NCBI RefSeq assembly: GCF_000026105.1 | Contig: NC_008027.1 | Location: 1,311,001-1,375,000 of the forward strand | From: Pseudomonas entomophila L48 | Lineage (GTDB): Bacteria; Pseudomonadota; Gammaproteobacteria; Pseudomonadales; Pseudomonadaceae | Direction of reading: 5' to 3' | DNA length: 64,000 nucleotides | Part shown: piece by piece, positions 48,934-56,600 of the stretch | Position numbering within the stretch: position 1 is the stretch's first letter | Layout: each line of letters starts with the position of its first letter | The notes under the pieces: model-generated | The model's database searches: none | Told to the model about the DNA's origin: nothing | What the model saw: only the letters and a program-made list of their open reading frames with translations | Position numbers and translations under genes: made by a program

Positions 48934-49260
48934 ATGCTGCCACCGATCATCCCGCTCAGCGCCGCGCCCGTCACGTCGCAACTCGACCCGGTCAAGCCGA
49001 CGCCGGACATTCCGCCGGTGGTGCCTGCGCAGCCGTCCTCCAGCGACGGCACCGTCGACCTCAAGCAGCACCGCGACCCCGAAGAGCAGGCGCTGTTGTT
49101 GCGCGAGGAACAGCGCCGCCAGCAGCAACGGCGCAGGAAGGGCGAGGCGGAGCGCTTCGAAGCCGTGCCGGGCGACGAACTCAACGCCGACAACACCGTG
49201 CCGGTGGCCCCCATGGGCGAACGCACACGCCAGGGTTTGCTGGTGGATATCGAGGTCTGA
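48934..49260 (+). CDS. Small proline-rich and charged protein, unknown function
   Basis: A 108-residue protein. ATG 48934 has AGGAG eight bases upstream. The N-terminal half is proline-rich and probably disordered (PVKPTPDIPPVVPAQPSS). The middle is a charged helix (EEQALLLREEQRRQQQRRRK), and the C terminus ends in GERTRQGLLVDIEV. No family is recognised. It is spaced 112 bp after the lipoprotein gene. Confidence 0.7.
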   Translation: MLPPIIPLSAAPVTSQLDPVKPTPDIPPVVPAQPSSSDGTVDLKQHRDPEEQALLLREEQRRQQQRRRKGEAERFEAVPGDELNADNTVPVAPMGERTRQGLLVDIEV

Positions 49261-49330
49261 AGCGTCCACGCCTAGCCAGCAGCGCGATCTACCTGCATCA
49301 TTGAGGCCTCTGCTGTCCGTCGAGCCCGCC

Positions 49331-49492
49331 ATGAGCCAAGACAACCTGATCGACTTCGGCGCCGAACGCGCCAAACGCATCCACGACCTCAACGACAAGC
49401 GCCTGAACGACATGCGCCAGGCCTTCGAACAGGCCATGCCGCTGGCTGCGCAGAAGAAGAAAAAGCCCAAGGGCAAGCCCAAGAAGCGCTGA
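49331..49492 (+). CDS. Small basic-tailed protein (53 residues)
   Basis: A 53-residue protein (MSQDNLIDFGAERAKRIHDL..) with a helical body and a polybasic C terminus KKKKPKGKPKKR, suggesting RNA or DNA binding. The start at 49331 is favoured over 49301 because the extra residues look non-coding. The first half resembles a conserved Pseudomonas small protein. It lies between the proline-rich gene and ccoM. Confidence 0.65.
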   Translation: MSQDNLIDFGAERAKRIHDLNDKRLNDMRQAFEQAMPLAAQKKKKPKGKPKKR

Positions 49493-49546
49493 AACTTGAT
49501 GCAGGTCAACCCTGCACCCGCCTCCCGTGCCCGGTCCCGGGCACCA

Positions 49547-49560
49547 TTGACCCCGGTCAA
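49547..49560 (+). promoter_or_regulatory. ANR/FNR-type box upstream of ccoM
   Basis: TTGACCCCGGTCAA is a perfect palindrome matching the FNR/ANR pattern TTGAC/T-N4-G/ATCAA. It is centred at 49553.5; a start site near 49595 would put it at -41.5, the class II activation position. The ccoM ATG is at 49628. Confidence 0.65.
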
Positions 49561-49627
49561 TTTCCCCCCTCCTGCCATTGGTTACCTTGCACCCATCGGA
49601 TGACGGCACACCAAGGGAGGGGCCGAC

Positions 49628-49744
49628 ATGTTCTTCGACAACGTGGTTATCGCCGGTGTGGTAACGGTCGGGCTGATGTTGGCGTTCTTCGCCGGTCTGG
49701 GAATTTTCATCTGGAAGGATTCGAACAAGCGCAAGCAGCGCTGA
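49628..49744 (+). CDS. ccoM: CcoM, small subunit of cbb3-type cytochrome c oxidase
   Basis: A 38-residue single-pass membrane protein, easily missed. It begins MFFDNVVIAGVVTVGLML, continues through AFFAGLGIFIWKD and ends in a basic tail SNKRKQR. Sequence and length match CcoM, the accessory subunit seen in the Pseudomonas stutzeri cbb3 oxidase structure. GGAGG lies 7 bases before the ATG. It is a monocistronic unit, with an ANR-like box upstream and a strong terminator right after. It is far from ccoNOQP, as is usual. Confidence 0.85.
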   Translation: MFFDNVVIAGVVTVGLMLAFFAGLGIFIWKDSNKRKQR

Positions 49745-49777
49745 TCCTTCCCGATTCACGAGCACGCAAGGCATTTA

Positions 49778-49803
49778 GGGCGACTTCGGTCGCCCATTTT
49801 TTT
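49778..49803 (+). terminator. Intrinsic terminator of ccoM
   Basis: GGGCGAC-TTCG-GTCGCCC (a tight UUCG tetraloop) followed by ATTTTTTT, 33 bp after the ccoM stop. Confidence 0.95.
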
Positions 49804-49827
49804 GCCTGGAATTTTCTGCGCCCTGTT

Positions 49828-49871
49828 GTAGGAGCGGATTCATCCGCGATGCGCCGCCCCGCGGCGCTCGA
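49828..49871. repeat. REP unit (long class)
   Basis: GTAGGAGCGGATTCATCCGC followed by GATGCGCCGC..GCGGCGCTCGAT; a single copy between ccoM and the export operon. Confidence 0.85.
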
Positions 49872-49909
49872 TTTCGCAGGCGCAGGAACGCTCCCCGCCA
49901 AACAAGATG

Positions 49910-49923
49910 ATTAGCTAGCTAAT
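49910..49923. promoter_or_regulatory. SlyA/MarR-type operator upstream of the FUSC operon
   Basis: ATTAGCTAGCTAAT is a perfect 14-bp palindrome. Its core TTAGCTAGCTAA differs by one base from the SlyA consensus TTAGCAAGCTAA. It lies 77 bp upstream of the FUSC start. No MarR gene is adjacent. Confidence 0.6.
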
Positions 49924-49999
49924 TAATGCTTTCCGTCTTATCCTCTCTCTTGTTGTCTATCGTTCTCTCTACACCTCAATCTCCCGCAAGGTCCGATTC

Positions 50000-51988
50000 G
50001 TGCCCATCACCCTCCAGGCCCTGTTCGCACCCAGCAGCCTCGCCCTGAAGTTCGCCCTCAAGACCTTGCTCGGTGGCGGCCTGGCGCTGTGGCTGGCGTT
50101 GCGCTGGGGGCTGGAGCAGCCTGCCTGGGCCTTGATGACCGCGTTCATCGTGGCCCAGCCGCTGTCGGGCATGGTGGTGCAGAAGGGCCTTGCGCGGTTG
50201 GCCGGGACGCTGGTCGGTACCTTCATGTCGGTGGTGTTCATTGGTCTGTTCGCGCAGACGCCTTGGCTGTTCCTGCTCACCCTGGCGCTCTGGCTGGCGC
50301 TGTGCACCGCCGCCTCCACCCAGTTGCGCAGCGCCTGGGCCTATGCCTTCGTACTGGCCGGCTACACCGCGGCGATCATCGCCCTGCCGGCGATCGATCA
50401 CCCGCTGCAGGTGTTTGACCAGGCCGTGGCCCGCTGCACCGAAATCAGCCTAGGGATCTGTTGCGCCACCGCCAGCAGTGCTCTGGTCTGGCCCATGCGG
50501 GTGGAACAGCAACTCGCCGGCCAGGCCCGCCAGGCTTGGCAGAACGGTCTGCAGGCGGCCAGTGCCATGCTCGCGGGCGAAGACGAGGCGCGCAAAGGGC
50601 TGCTGGAGACCCTCGGGCGTATTGTCGCCATTGACGCCCAGCGCGAACACGCCTGGTTCGAAGGCAATCGCGGTCGGCAACGGGCCCGGGCGATCCAGGG
50701 CCTGAGCCAGAAACTCATGGTGCTGTTGCGCCTGTCGCGCTCGGTGCGCCGGCAGTGGCGTCAGCTCGACGAGGCCGAAGCCCGGCACCTGTTGCCCTGG
50801 CTGGACGAGGTCCGCGCCCAGCTGGCCACGCCCAGCCAGCCCAGCCTGCTGGTGCTGCGCCAGCGCCTCTGGGACGCGGCCCACGACGAACGGATAAGCT
50901 CCGCCGAGCACTACTGCCTGGCACGCCTAACCCTGCTGCTGGACTACGCGATGGCCGCCAGCCAGGCCCTCGATGATGTGGAGCAGGGCAGGGCGCCGAA
51001 GGAAGTCGCGCAAAGCCTGGCCGCCCACCGCGACCTGTCGCTGGCCCTTTTGTTCGGATCACGCAGTGCCCTGGCGTTCCTGGTGATGAGCAGCTTCTGG
51101 CTGGCCACTGCCTGGCCTTCGGCGCCGGGTGGCCTGGTGTTGACCTGCGTGGTCTGCAGCCTGTTCGCCAGCCGCGAGAACGGCGCGCAGATCGGCTTGA
51201 GCTTCCTGCGTGGCATCCTGCTGGCGATCCCGGTGGCGTTCCTGGTCGGGCAGATCCTGCTGCCGCAATGGAGCAGCTTCGCCATGCTTTGCCTGGGCAT
51301 GGGCGTGCCACTGTTCTTCGGCGCCCTGGGCATGGCTCATCCGCGCATCGGCGCCACCGCCACCTCCTACTGCCTGCACTTCATCGTGCTGGTGGCGCCG
51401 CTCAATGCCATGCATTTCGACGTCGCGAGCATGCTCAACAGCGCCCAGGCCATGCTGGTGGGGGTGGGCGCCGCAGTGCTGGCTTTCCGCCTGGTGGTGC
51501 TGCGCCATCCGGCCTGGCTGGGTCGGCGTCTGCGGGCGGCCACCCAAGGCGACCTGGTGCGCCTGACCCGGCGTGATCTGCGCGGTGCCGACAGCTGGTT
51601 TGGCGGCCGCATGGCCGATCGCCTGATGCAGCTGGCGCGGCATGCCAGCGAATTGCCGGAAGCTGAGCGCAAACGTTGGGATGATGGCCTGCATGGCCTG
51701 GACATTGGCGACGAACTGGTGCACCTGCGCATGTGCCTGGCCGTGGCCAATGCCCCCCTGGGCAGCGCCGAGCGCCAGTACCTGCAACAGCTGGAGGCGG
51801 TGCTCGCCAGCGGCCCGGCGCCTGGCCGCGGCCAGCGCCTGGATGCCGCCAGCGAACAGTTCATCGAAGCCCTGCATCGCCAGACGCCCAGCGATCCGCT
51901 GCGCCTGGCCGAAGGGGCGGTGTTGCAATTGCGCAAAAGCTGGGGCAAGTGGTGCCGCTGGCAGGAGGATACCCATGGGGCTGCGTGA
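50000..51988 (+). CDS. FUSC-family inner-membrane exporter component
   Basis: A 662-residue protein starting at GTG 50000 (CAAGG upstream). Two clusters of transmembrane helices (about 10-155 and 345-500) frame a cytoplasmic domain, the usual FUSC/AaeB layout. The first helices contain WALMTAFIVAQPLSGMVVQK and the second cluster WPSAPGGLVLTCVVCSLFAS. With the HlyD-type gene downstream it should form an efflux system for aromatic acids or related compounds (AaeAB-like), substrate unknown. It is first of a coupled three-gene operon. Confidence 0.9.
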   Translation: MPITLQALFAPSSLALKFALKTLLGGGLALWLALRWGLEQPAWALMTAFIVAQPLSGMVVQKGLARLAGTLVGTFMSVVFIGLFAQTPWLFLLTLALWLALCTAASTQLRSAWAYAFVLAGYTAAIIALPAIDHPLQVFDQAVARCTEISLGICCATASSALVWPMRVEQQLAGQARQAWQNGLQAASAMLAGEDEARKGLLETLGRIVAIDAQREHAWFEGNRGRQRARAIQGLSQKLMVLLRLSRSVRRQWRQLDEAEARHLLPWLDEVRAQLATPSQPSLLVLRQRLWDAAHDERISSAEHYCLARLTLLLDYAMAASQALDDVEQGRAPKEVAQSLAAHRDLSLALLFGSRSALAFLVMSSFWLATAWPSAPGGLVLTCVVCSLFASRENGAQIGLSFLRGILLAIPVAFLVGQILLPQWSSFAMLCLGMGVPLFFGALGMAHPRIGATATSYCLHFIVLVAPLNAMHFDVASMLNSAQAMLVGVGAAVLAFRLVVLRHPAWLGRRLRAATQGDLVRLTRRDLRGADSWFGGRMADRLMQLARHASELPEAERKRWDDGLHGLDIGDELVHLRMCLAVANAPLGSAERQYLQQLEAVLASGPAPGRGQRLDAASEQFIEALHRQTPSDPLRLAEGAVLQLRKSWGKWCRWQEDTHGAA

Positions 51989-52181
51989 GTGGGCGCTGGG
52001 CGGCGTGCTGCTCAGCCCGTTTCTGATCTACGTGTTGATGGCGCTGTTGCTCACCGGCGTGCTGCGCCTGGTGGTCCAGGCCACCCCCCTGGGGCGCTGG
52101 ATCTGGCATGAAGCGCTGTTCGACGCGGCGTTGTTCGTTTGTGTCCTGTACCTGGTGGTACGTCTACTGGGCCCAATGTAA
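51975..52181 (+). CDS. DUF1656 small membrane protein
   Basis: A 68-residue protein with two transmembrane helices (about 8-30 and 48-65). The ATG overlaps the FUSC 3' end by 14 bp and has AGGAGG 6 bases upstream. DUF1656 proteins (YdhI/AaeX type) are the constant small partner of FUSC-HlyD exporters; their role is not established. Confidence 0.9.
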   Translation: MGLREWALGGVLLSPFLIYVLMALLLTGVLRLVVQATPLGRWIWHEALFDAALFVCVLYLVVRLLGPM

Positions 52182-52192
52182 GGAGTCGTTAG

Positions 52193-53062
52193 ATGCGTAC
52201 AGCCGTACGTACCCTGGTCACCCTGTGCGTGGTGATCCTTGCCGTGTTCGCCGGCTACCAGCTCTGGCAGTACTACATGCTCACGCCCTGGACCCGGGAT
52301 GCGCGGGTGCGTGCCGACGTGGTGGTGATCGCCCCCGATGTGTCGGGCTGGGTCAGTGCGCTCAAGGTCCGCGACAACCAGCAGGTCAAGGCCGGTGAAT
52401 TGCTGATGACCATCGACCGCGAGCGTTTCCAGGCCGCCTTCGATCAGGCCAGTGCCGTGGTCGAGACCCGCACCCAGCAACTGCGTCTGCGTGATCGCGA
52501 AGCGGCGCGGCGCACAGCGCTGGGGACCGAGGCGATCAGTGCCGAGCTGCGCGAGAACGCCCAGATCAACGCCGCCGTTGCCCGCGGCGAACTGCATGAA
52601 GCCGAGGCGCAGTTACAGGTGGCCAGGATCAACCTGGCACGCAGCGAGGTGCGCGCCCCACGTGGCGGGCATATCACCAACCTGCGCCTGGCCGAGGGCA
52701 ACTTCGTCAATACCGGGCAGTCGGTGATGGCGCTGGTGGACGATGCCACCTTCTATATCCAGGCCTATTTCGAGGAAACCAAGCTGCCGCGCATTCGTGT
52801 CGGCGATACGGTGAACGTGTGGTTGATGGGCGCGGGCGAGTCGATGCAAGGGCATGTTGAAAGCATCAGCCGTGGGATCACCGACCGTAACTCGACACCT
52901 GACGGGCAGTTACTGCCGGAGGTGGAGCCCACCTTCAACTGGGTGCGGCTGGCGCAGCGGATTCCGGTGCGCATACGGTTGGACCAGATCCCCGAGGGGG
53001 TGACCTTGAGCGCGGGGATGACGGCCAGCGTTCAAGTGCATGAGGATCAGTCTGAACGCTGA
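52193..53062 (+). CDS. HlyD-type membrane fusion protein of the FUSC exporter
   Basis: A 289-residue periplasmic adaptor. The N-terminal membrane anchor (about 8-28) is followed by the lipoyl half-motif VSGWVSALKVRDNQQVKAGE, an alpha-helical hairpin (about 75-125) and the second half VRAPRGGHITNLRLAEGNFV. A beta-barrel region completes the adaptor. AGGAG precedes the ATG by 9 bases. It links the FUSC pump to the outer membrane and resembles AaeA/EmrA. Confidence 0.92.
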   Translation: MRTAVRTLVTLCVVILAVFAGYQLWQYYMLTPWTRDARVRADVVVIAPDVSGWVSALKVRDNQQVKAGELLMTIDRERFQAAFDQASAVVETRTQQLRLRDREAARRTALGTEAISAELRENAQINAAVARGELHEAEAQLQVARINLARSEVRAPRGGHITNLRLAEGNFVNTGQSVMALVDDATFYIQAYFEETKLPRIRVGDTVNVWLMGAGESMQGHVESISRGITDRNSTPDGQLLPEVEPTFNWVRLAQRIPVRIRLDQIPEGVTLSAGMTASVQVHEDQSER

Positions 53063-53090
53063 GTCGGACGGCCCATCGCGGGAAGGCGTG

Positions 53091-53170
53091 GGAGCGGGCT
53101 TGCCCCGCGAACACCGGCGAAGCCGGTGCCATGCAGTGCGGTGGCTGGTTCGCCGGCAAGCCGGCTCCTA
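53091..53170. repeat. REP cluster after the export operon
   Basis: GGAGCGGGCTTGCCCCGCGAAC (53091-53112), a CACCGGCGAAGCCGGTG hairpin and GTTCGCCGGCAAGCCGGCTCC (53148-53168). Two REP sequence classes face each other. Confidence 0.85.
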
Positions 53171-53190
53171 CCGGCGAGCGGCGGCTGTTC

Positions 53191-53919
53191 TCAGGGCTGC
53201 TGCGCGGTGGCCGCCAGCACGATTTCGCGAATGCACACCTGCTGTGGCTGCTGGTAGGCCCACAGGATCGCCCCGGCCACATCCTCGGCGCTCAGCACCA
53301 CGCCGCCCATGTCATTGGTTTTCCAGGCCTCGTAGCCGCGCTTGATGTCCTCGTCGGTGGTATGCCCCAGCAACTCGGTCTCCACCGCGCCCGGTGCGAT
53401 GGTGACCACGCGCACGTTGTGCGGCGCCAGTTCCTCGCGCAGGTTCTCCGACAAGCCATGCACGGCGAACTTGCTGCCCACGTAGGCCACATGGTTGGGG
53501 AAGGTCTTGCGCCCGGCCACCGAGCTGACGTTGATCAGCGTGCCATGGCGCCGTTCGACCATGCCGCCGATCAGCGCATGCACGCCATTGAGCAGCCCCT
53601 TCACATTGATGTCGAACATGCGTTCCCACTGCTCCGGGTCCTGCTCGCTCACCTGCCCGAGCAGCATCACCCCGGCGTTGTTCACCAGCGCGTCGGCCGG
53701 CCCATGCAGGGATTCGGCTTCCTTTACGGCTGCCACCAGCGTGGCGCGATCACGGATGTCCACCGCGCGGCACAGGGCATTGGGCAGTGCCAGGGCTTCC
53801 AGGCGCTCCAGGCGCCGGGCAATCAGCAGCAAGGGGTGGCCTGCAGCGGAAAACAGACGGGCTGTGGCGGCGCCGATGCCGGAGCTGGCGCCGGTGACGA
53901 TGATCAGTGGTTTGTTCAT
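53191..53919 (-). CDS. SDR-family oxidoreductase
   Basis: A 242-residue classical short-chain dehydrogenase. The cofactor motif is TGASSGIGAATARLF, NNAG is present, and the catalytic Ser and YxxxK appear as NVSSVAG and YVGSKFAVHG. ATG 53919 has GGAGG 5 bases upstream. Typical of YdfG-like NADP enzymes acting on serine-type or general carbonyl substrates; the substrate is unknown. It is divergent from a LysR gene with 101 bp between, which suggests local control. Confidence 0.9.
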   Translation of the reverse strand: MNKPLIIVTGASSGIGAATARLFSAAGHPLLLIARRLERLEALALPNALCRAVDIRDRATLVAAVKEAESLHGPADALVNNAGVMLLGQVSEQDPEQWERMFDINVKGLLNGVHALIGGMVERRHGTLINVSSVAGRKTFPNHVAYVGSKFAVHGLSENLREELAPHNVRVVTIAPGAVETELLGHTTDEDIKRGYEAWKTNDMGGVVLSAEDVAGAILWAYQQPQQVCIREIVLAATAQQP

Positions 53920-54020
53920 GGTGGCCTCCAAGGCATAATCGCTTTCGATGGCAGGGATTCTAGATAGCACTCCCAGCCATGAAAAACGGCATATTTCTCT
54001 GGCTGGCATCGGTTCTATCT

Positions 54021-54800
54021 ATGGATATCCGTCACCTCAAGGCGTTCATCGCGGTATTCGAGGAACGCAACATCACTGTAGCCGCCCAGCGCCTGTGCGT
54101 GGCCCAGCCGACCTTGTCGGTGACCATCCGCCAGTTGGAGGACGATCTGGGCGCCGAACTGTTTACACGCCAGGCCCGTGGCGTCGAGGTCAGCGAACAG
54201 GCCCGTGAGCTGTATCCTCTGGCCTGTCGCATGGTGGCCGAAGCCGACGCGTTGCGCCTGCGTTTTCGCCAGGGGCAGGAGCGGGTGCCCTTGACCTTGG
54301 GCATCGAGGCGGATATCGCGCCGGCCCAACTCGAGGCATGCGTGCGCCTGGCCAGCCAGGCAGTGGCCGGGTTGCAACTGACCTTGCTGGAGGGCTGCGA
54401 CGGTGACGCGCGGCTGGCCGACGAGGCCCAGCGTTGCGAGGACGAACTGTTCCTGCCGCTATGGGAGGAGGCCTTTGTCCTGACGATGGCCACGGGCAGC
54501 CAGCCGGACGGACGCTGGATCACCTGCCCGCAGCACCCCTCGCACCAGCGGTTGATGAGTCTCTATGACGAGGGGGAGCAGGTCGGGCAAGCCGGCTCGC
54601 TGCAGCAGGCCCTGATCATGGTCGCCGCTGGCCTGGGGGCGGCGTGGCTACCCCAGTCACTGGTCGAGCGACACCCCGGGGTCTACTGGCAACCCGCCCC
54701 GGGGTTGGCGTTGCGCCGTCGGATCGGTCTGTGCCTGACCACCCAGGCCCTGGCACTGCCGGCGTTGACCAGCTTGCACCAGGCACTCATGGGGCCTTGA
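54021..54800 (+). CDS. LysR-family transcriptional regulator
   Basis: A 259-residue LysR regulator, short for the family (usual ~300). ATG 54021 begins the conserved MDIRHLKAFIAVFEERNITV helix-turn-helix start; the longer frame from 53979 is less likely. The DNA-binding domain continues CVAQPTLSVTIRQLEDDLGA and ELFTRQARGVEVS. The effector domain is compact, with GSLQQALIMVAAGLGAAWLP as the usual late motif. It is divergent from the SDR gene it probably controls. Confidence 0.88.
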   Translation: MDIRHLKAFIAVFEERNITVAAQRLCVAQPTLSVTIRQLEDDLGAELFTRQARGVEVSEQARELYPLACRMVAEADALRLRFRQGQERVPLTLGIEADIAPAQLEACVRLASQAVAGLQLTLLEGCDGDARLADEAQRCEDELFLPLWEEAFVLTMATGSQPDGRWITCPQHPSHQRLMSLYDEGEQVGQAGSLQQALIMVAAGLGAAWLPQSLVERHPGVYWQPAPGLALRRRIGLCLTTQALALPALTSLHQALMGP

Positions 54801-54804
54801 ACGA

Positions 54805-55563
54805 TCAGAGGAACATGCCGCCGGAGACTTCCAGGCGCTGCCCGGTGATCCAGCCATTGCCCTCTTCCAGCAACAAAGCGATGGCCGCGCCGATGTCATC
54901 GGGCAAGCCAACCCGCCCGAGCGCGGTGTTCCCGGCAATGAAGTCGTTGACTTGCGCGTTGTCGCGCACCACCCCACCGCCGAAGTCGGTCTCGATGGCG
55001 CCCGGCGCAAGAATGTTCACCCGGATACCACGTGGCCCCAGCTCCTTGGCCTGGTAACGGGTCAGCACTTCCATCGCCCCCTTCATCGCCGCATAGGCGG
55101 CATAGCCGGGCAGGGCGAAGCGGGTCAGGCCGGTGGAAATGTTGACGATGCGTCCGCCGTCGGCAATCAAGGGCAGCAGGCGCTGGGTCAGGAAGAAGGG
55201 GCCCTTTAGCTGGATGTTCAGCAACTGGTCGAACTGCGCTTCGCTGGTTTCGCTGAACGGCACGTTCAAGCCGATGCCCGCGTTATTCACTAGGAAGTCC
55301 AGCTGATGGCGACCAAACCGCTGCTCAAGGGTGTCACCCAGGCGTTCGATGAAGGTGGCGAAGCTGGCGCTGTCGCTGACGTCAAGCTGCAACATGGCAG
55401 CCCGCACGCCAGCCTGTTCCAGCCTTGCTGCCACGGCCTGGGCCTCGTCGGCCTTGCTGTGGTAGGTGCCGATGATATCGACGCCGCGAGCGGCCAGGTG
55501 TTCGGCGGCATTGCGGCCCAGGCCGCGGCTGGCGCCAGTGATCAAGGCGATCTTGCGAGTCAT
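54805..55563 (-). CDS. SDR-family oxidoreductase
   Basis: A 252-residue classical SDR. The cofactor motif is TGASRGLGRNAAEHL, NNAG is present, and the catalytic Tyr-Lys lies in YAAYAAMKGAMEVL. FabG-like ending (TGQRLEVSGGMFL). The ATG is preceded by GAGG. It is convergent with the LysR gene at 54021 (4 bp apart) and divergent from the LysR gene at 55683, which is its likely regulator. Confidence 0.9.
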   Translation of the reverse strand: MTRKIALITGASRGLGRNAAEHLAARGVDIIGTYHSKADEAQAVAARLEQAGVRAAMLQLDVSDSASFATFIERLGDTLEQRFGRHQLDFLVNNAGIGLNVPFSETSEAQFDQLLNIQLKGPFFLTQRLLPLIADGGRIVNISTGLTRFALPGYAAYAAMKGAMEVLTRYQAKELGPRGIRVNILAPGAIETDFGGGVVRDNAQVNDFIAGNTALGRVGLPDDIGAAIALLLEEGNGWITGQRLEVSGGMFL

Positions 55564-55682
55564 TGCGGTTACCTCGTGGTGGGGCGGTGGCTGTTGGCGA
55601 CAGGTTATTGATCGGATGGATGCTGTTAAATCCAGTGAATCCGGAAATACTGTTCGTTAAATTTGGACAGTGGATGCCATCG

Positions 55683-56600
55683 ATGAATAAGCTGGAGCTT
55701 TTGCGCACCTTCGTGAGGGTCAGCGAGTTGTGCAGTTTCACCCAGGCCGGCGACAGCCTCGGGCTGCCGCGTTCGACCGTCTCCGAGCAGGTGCGGGCGT
55801 TGGAAAACCTGCTCGGTACGCGCCTGTTCAACCGCACCACCCGTCGGGTGCAGGTGACCCAGGACGGCGCGCTGCTCTACGAGCGCAGCAAGGACCTGCT
55901 GTCGGGCATGGACGAAATCGAAAGCCTGTTCCGCACCGACGATGCCGAGCTGGCCGGGCGTCTGCGCATCGACCTGCCAACCATGATGGCGCGGCGGGTC
56001 ATCGTGCCGGCCCTGCCAGGGTTTCTCGAGCGTTTCCCGCGGCTGGAGGTGGAGATCAGTTGCACCGACCGCCAGGTCGACCTGCTGCGCGAGGGGTTCG
56101 ATTGCGTGATGCGGATCGGCACGCTGGGCGACCTGGACGTGGTGGCTCGCCCGGTTGGCCGCCTGAGCATGTGCAATTGCGCCAGCCCTGCGTACCTTGA
56201 GCGCCATGGTATTCCGAGAAGCCTCTCGGACCTCGCCGACCATAGCCTGGTCCACTATGTGCGCACGTTAGGTGCCCGCAGCCAGGGGTTCGAGTACGAG
56301 CAGGACGGCGAGCTGCGTTTCCAGGCCATGGGCGGCGTGGTCACGGTCAACAACGCCGAGGCCTACTCGGCAGCTTGCCTGGCTGGTCTTGGCTTGATCC
56401 AGGTGCCGGTGGTCGGGGTGGATGAACACCTTCGTCGGGGTGAACTGGTGTCGGTGCTCGAGCCCTGGCAGGCGCAAGCGATGCCGGTGTCGCTGCTGTA
56501 CGCCCGGCAACGCCATGTGCCGCGCCGGGTCCAGGCCTTCATGAACTGGCTGGCGGTATTGCTGGAACCCCAGGTCGATCCAGCGGCAGGCGCAAGCTGA
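55683..56600 (+). CDS. LysR-family transcriptional regulator
   Basis: A 305-residue regulator of typical length. ATG 55683 gives MNKLELLRTFVRVSELCSFT. The helix-turn-helix includes GLPRSTVSEQVRALENLLGT and RLFNRTTRRVQVT. The effector-binding domain shows DCVMRIGTLGDLDVVARPVG. It resembles the CrgA/AaeR-like group that controls neighbouring dehydrogenases. Its 3' end overlaps the convergent histidine-kinase gene by 62 bp. Confidence 0.9.
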   Translation: MNKLELLRTFVRVSELCSFTQAGDSLGLPRSTVSEQVRALENLLGTRLFNRTTRRVQVTQDGALLYERSKDLLSGMDEIESLFRTDDAELAGRLRIDLPTMMARRVIVPALPGFLERFPRLEVEISCTDRQVDLLREGFDCVMRIGTLGDLDVVARPVGRLSMCNCASPAYLERHGIPRSLSDLADHSLVHYVRTLGARSQGFEYEQDGELRFQAMGGVVTVNNAEAYSAACLAGLGLIQVPVVGVDEHLRRGELVSVLEPWQAQAMPVSLLYARQRHVPRRVQAFMNWLAVLLEPQVDPAAGAS

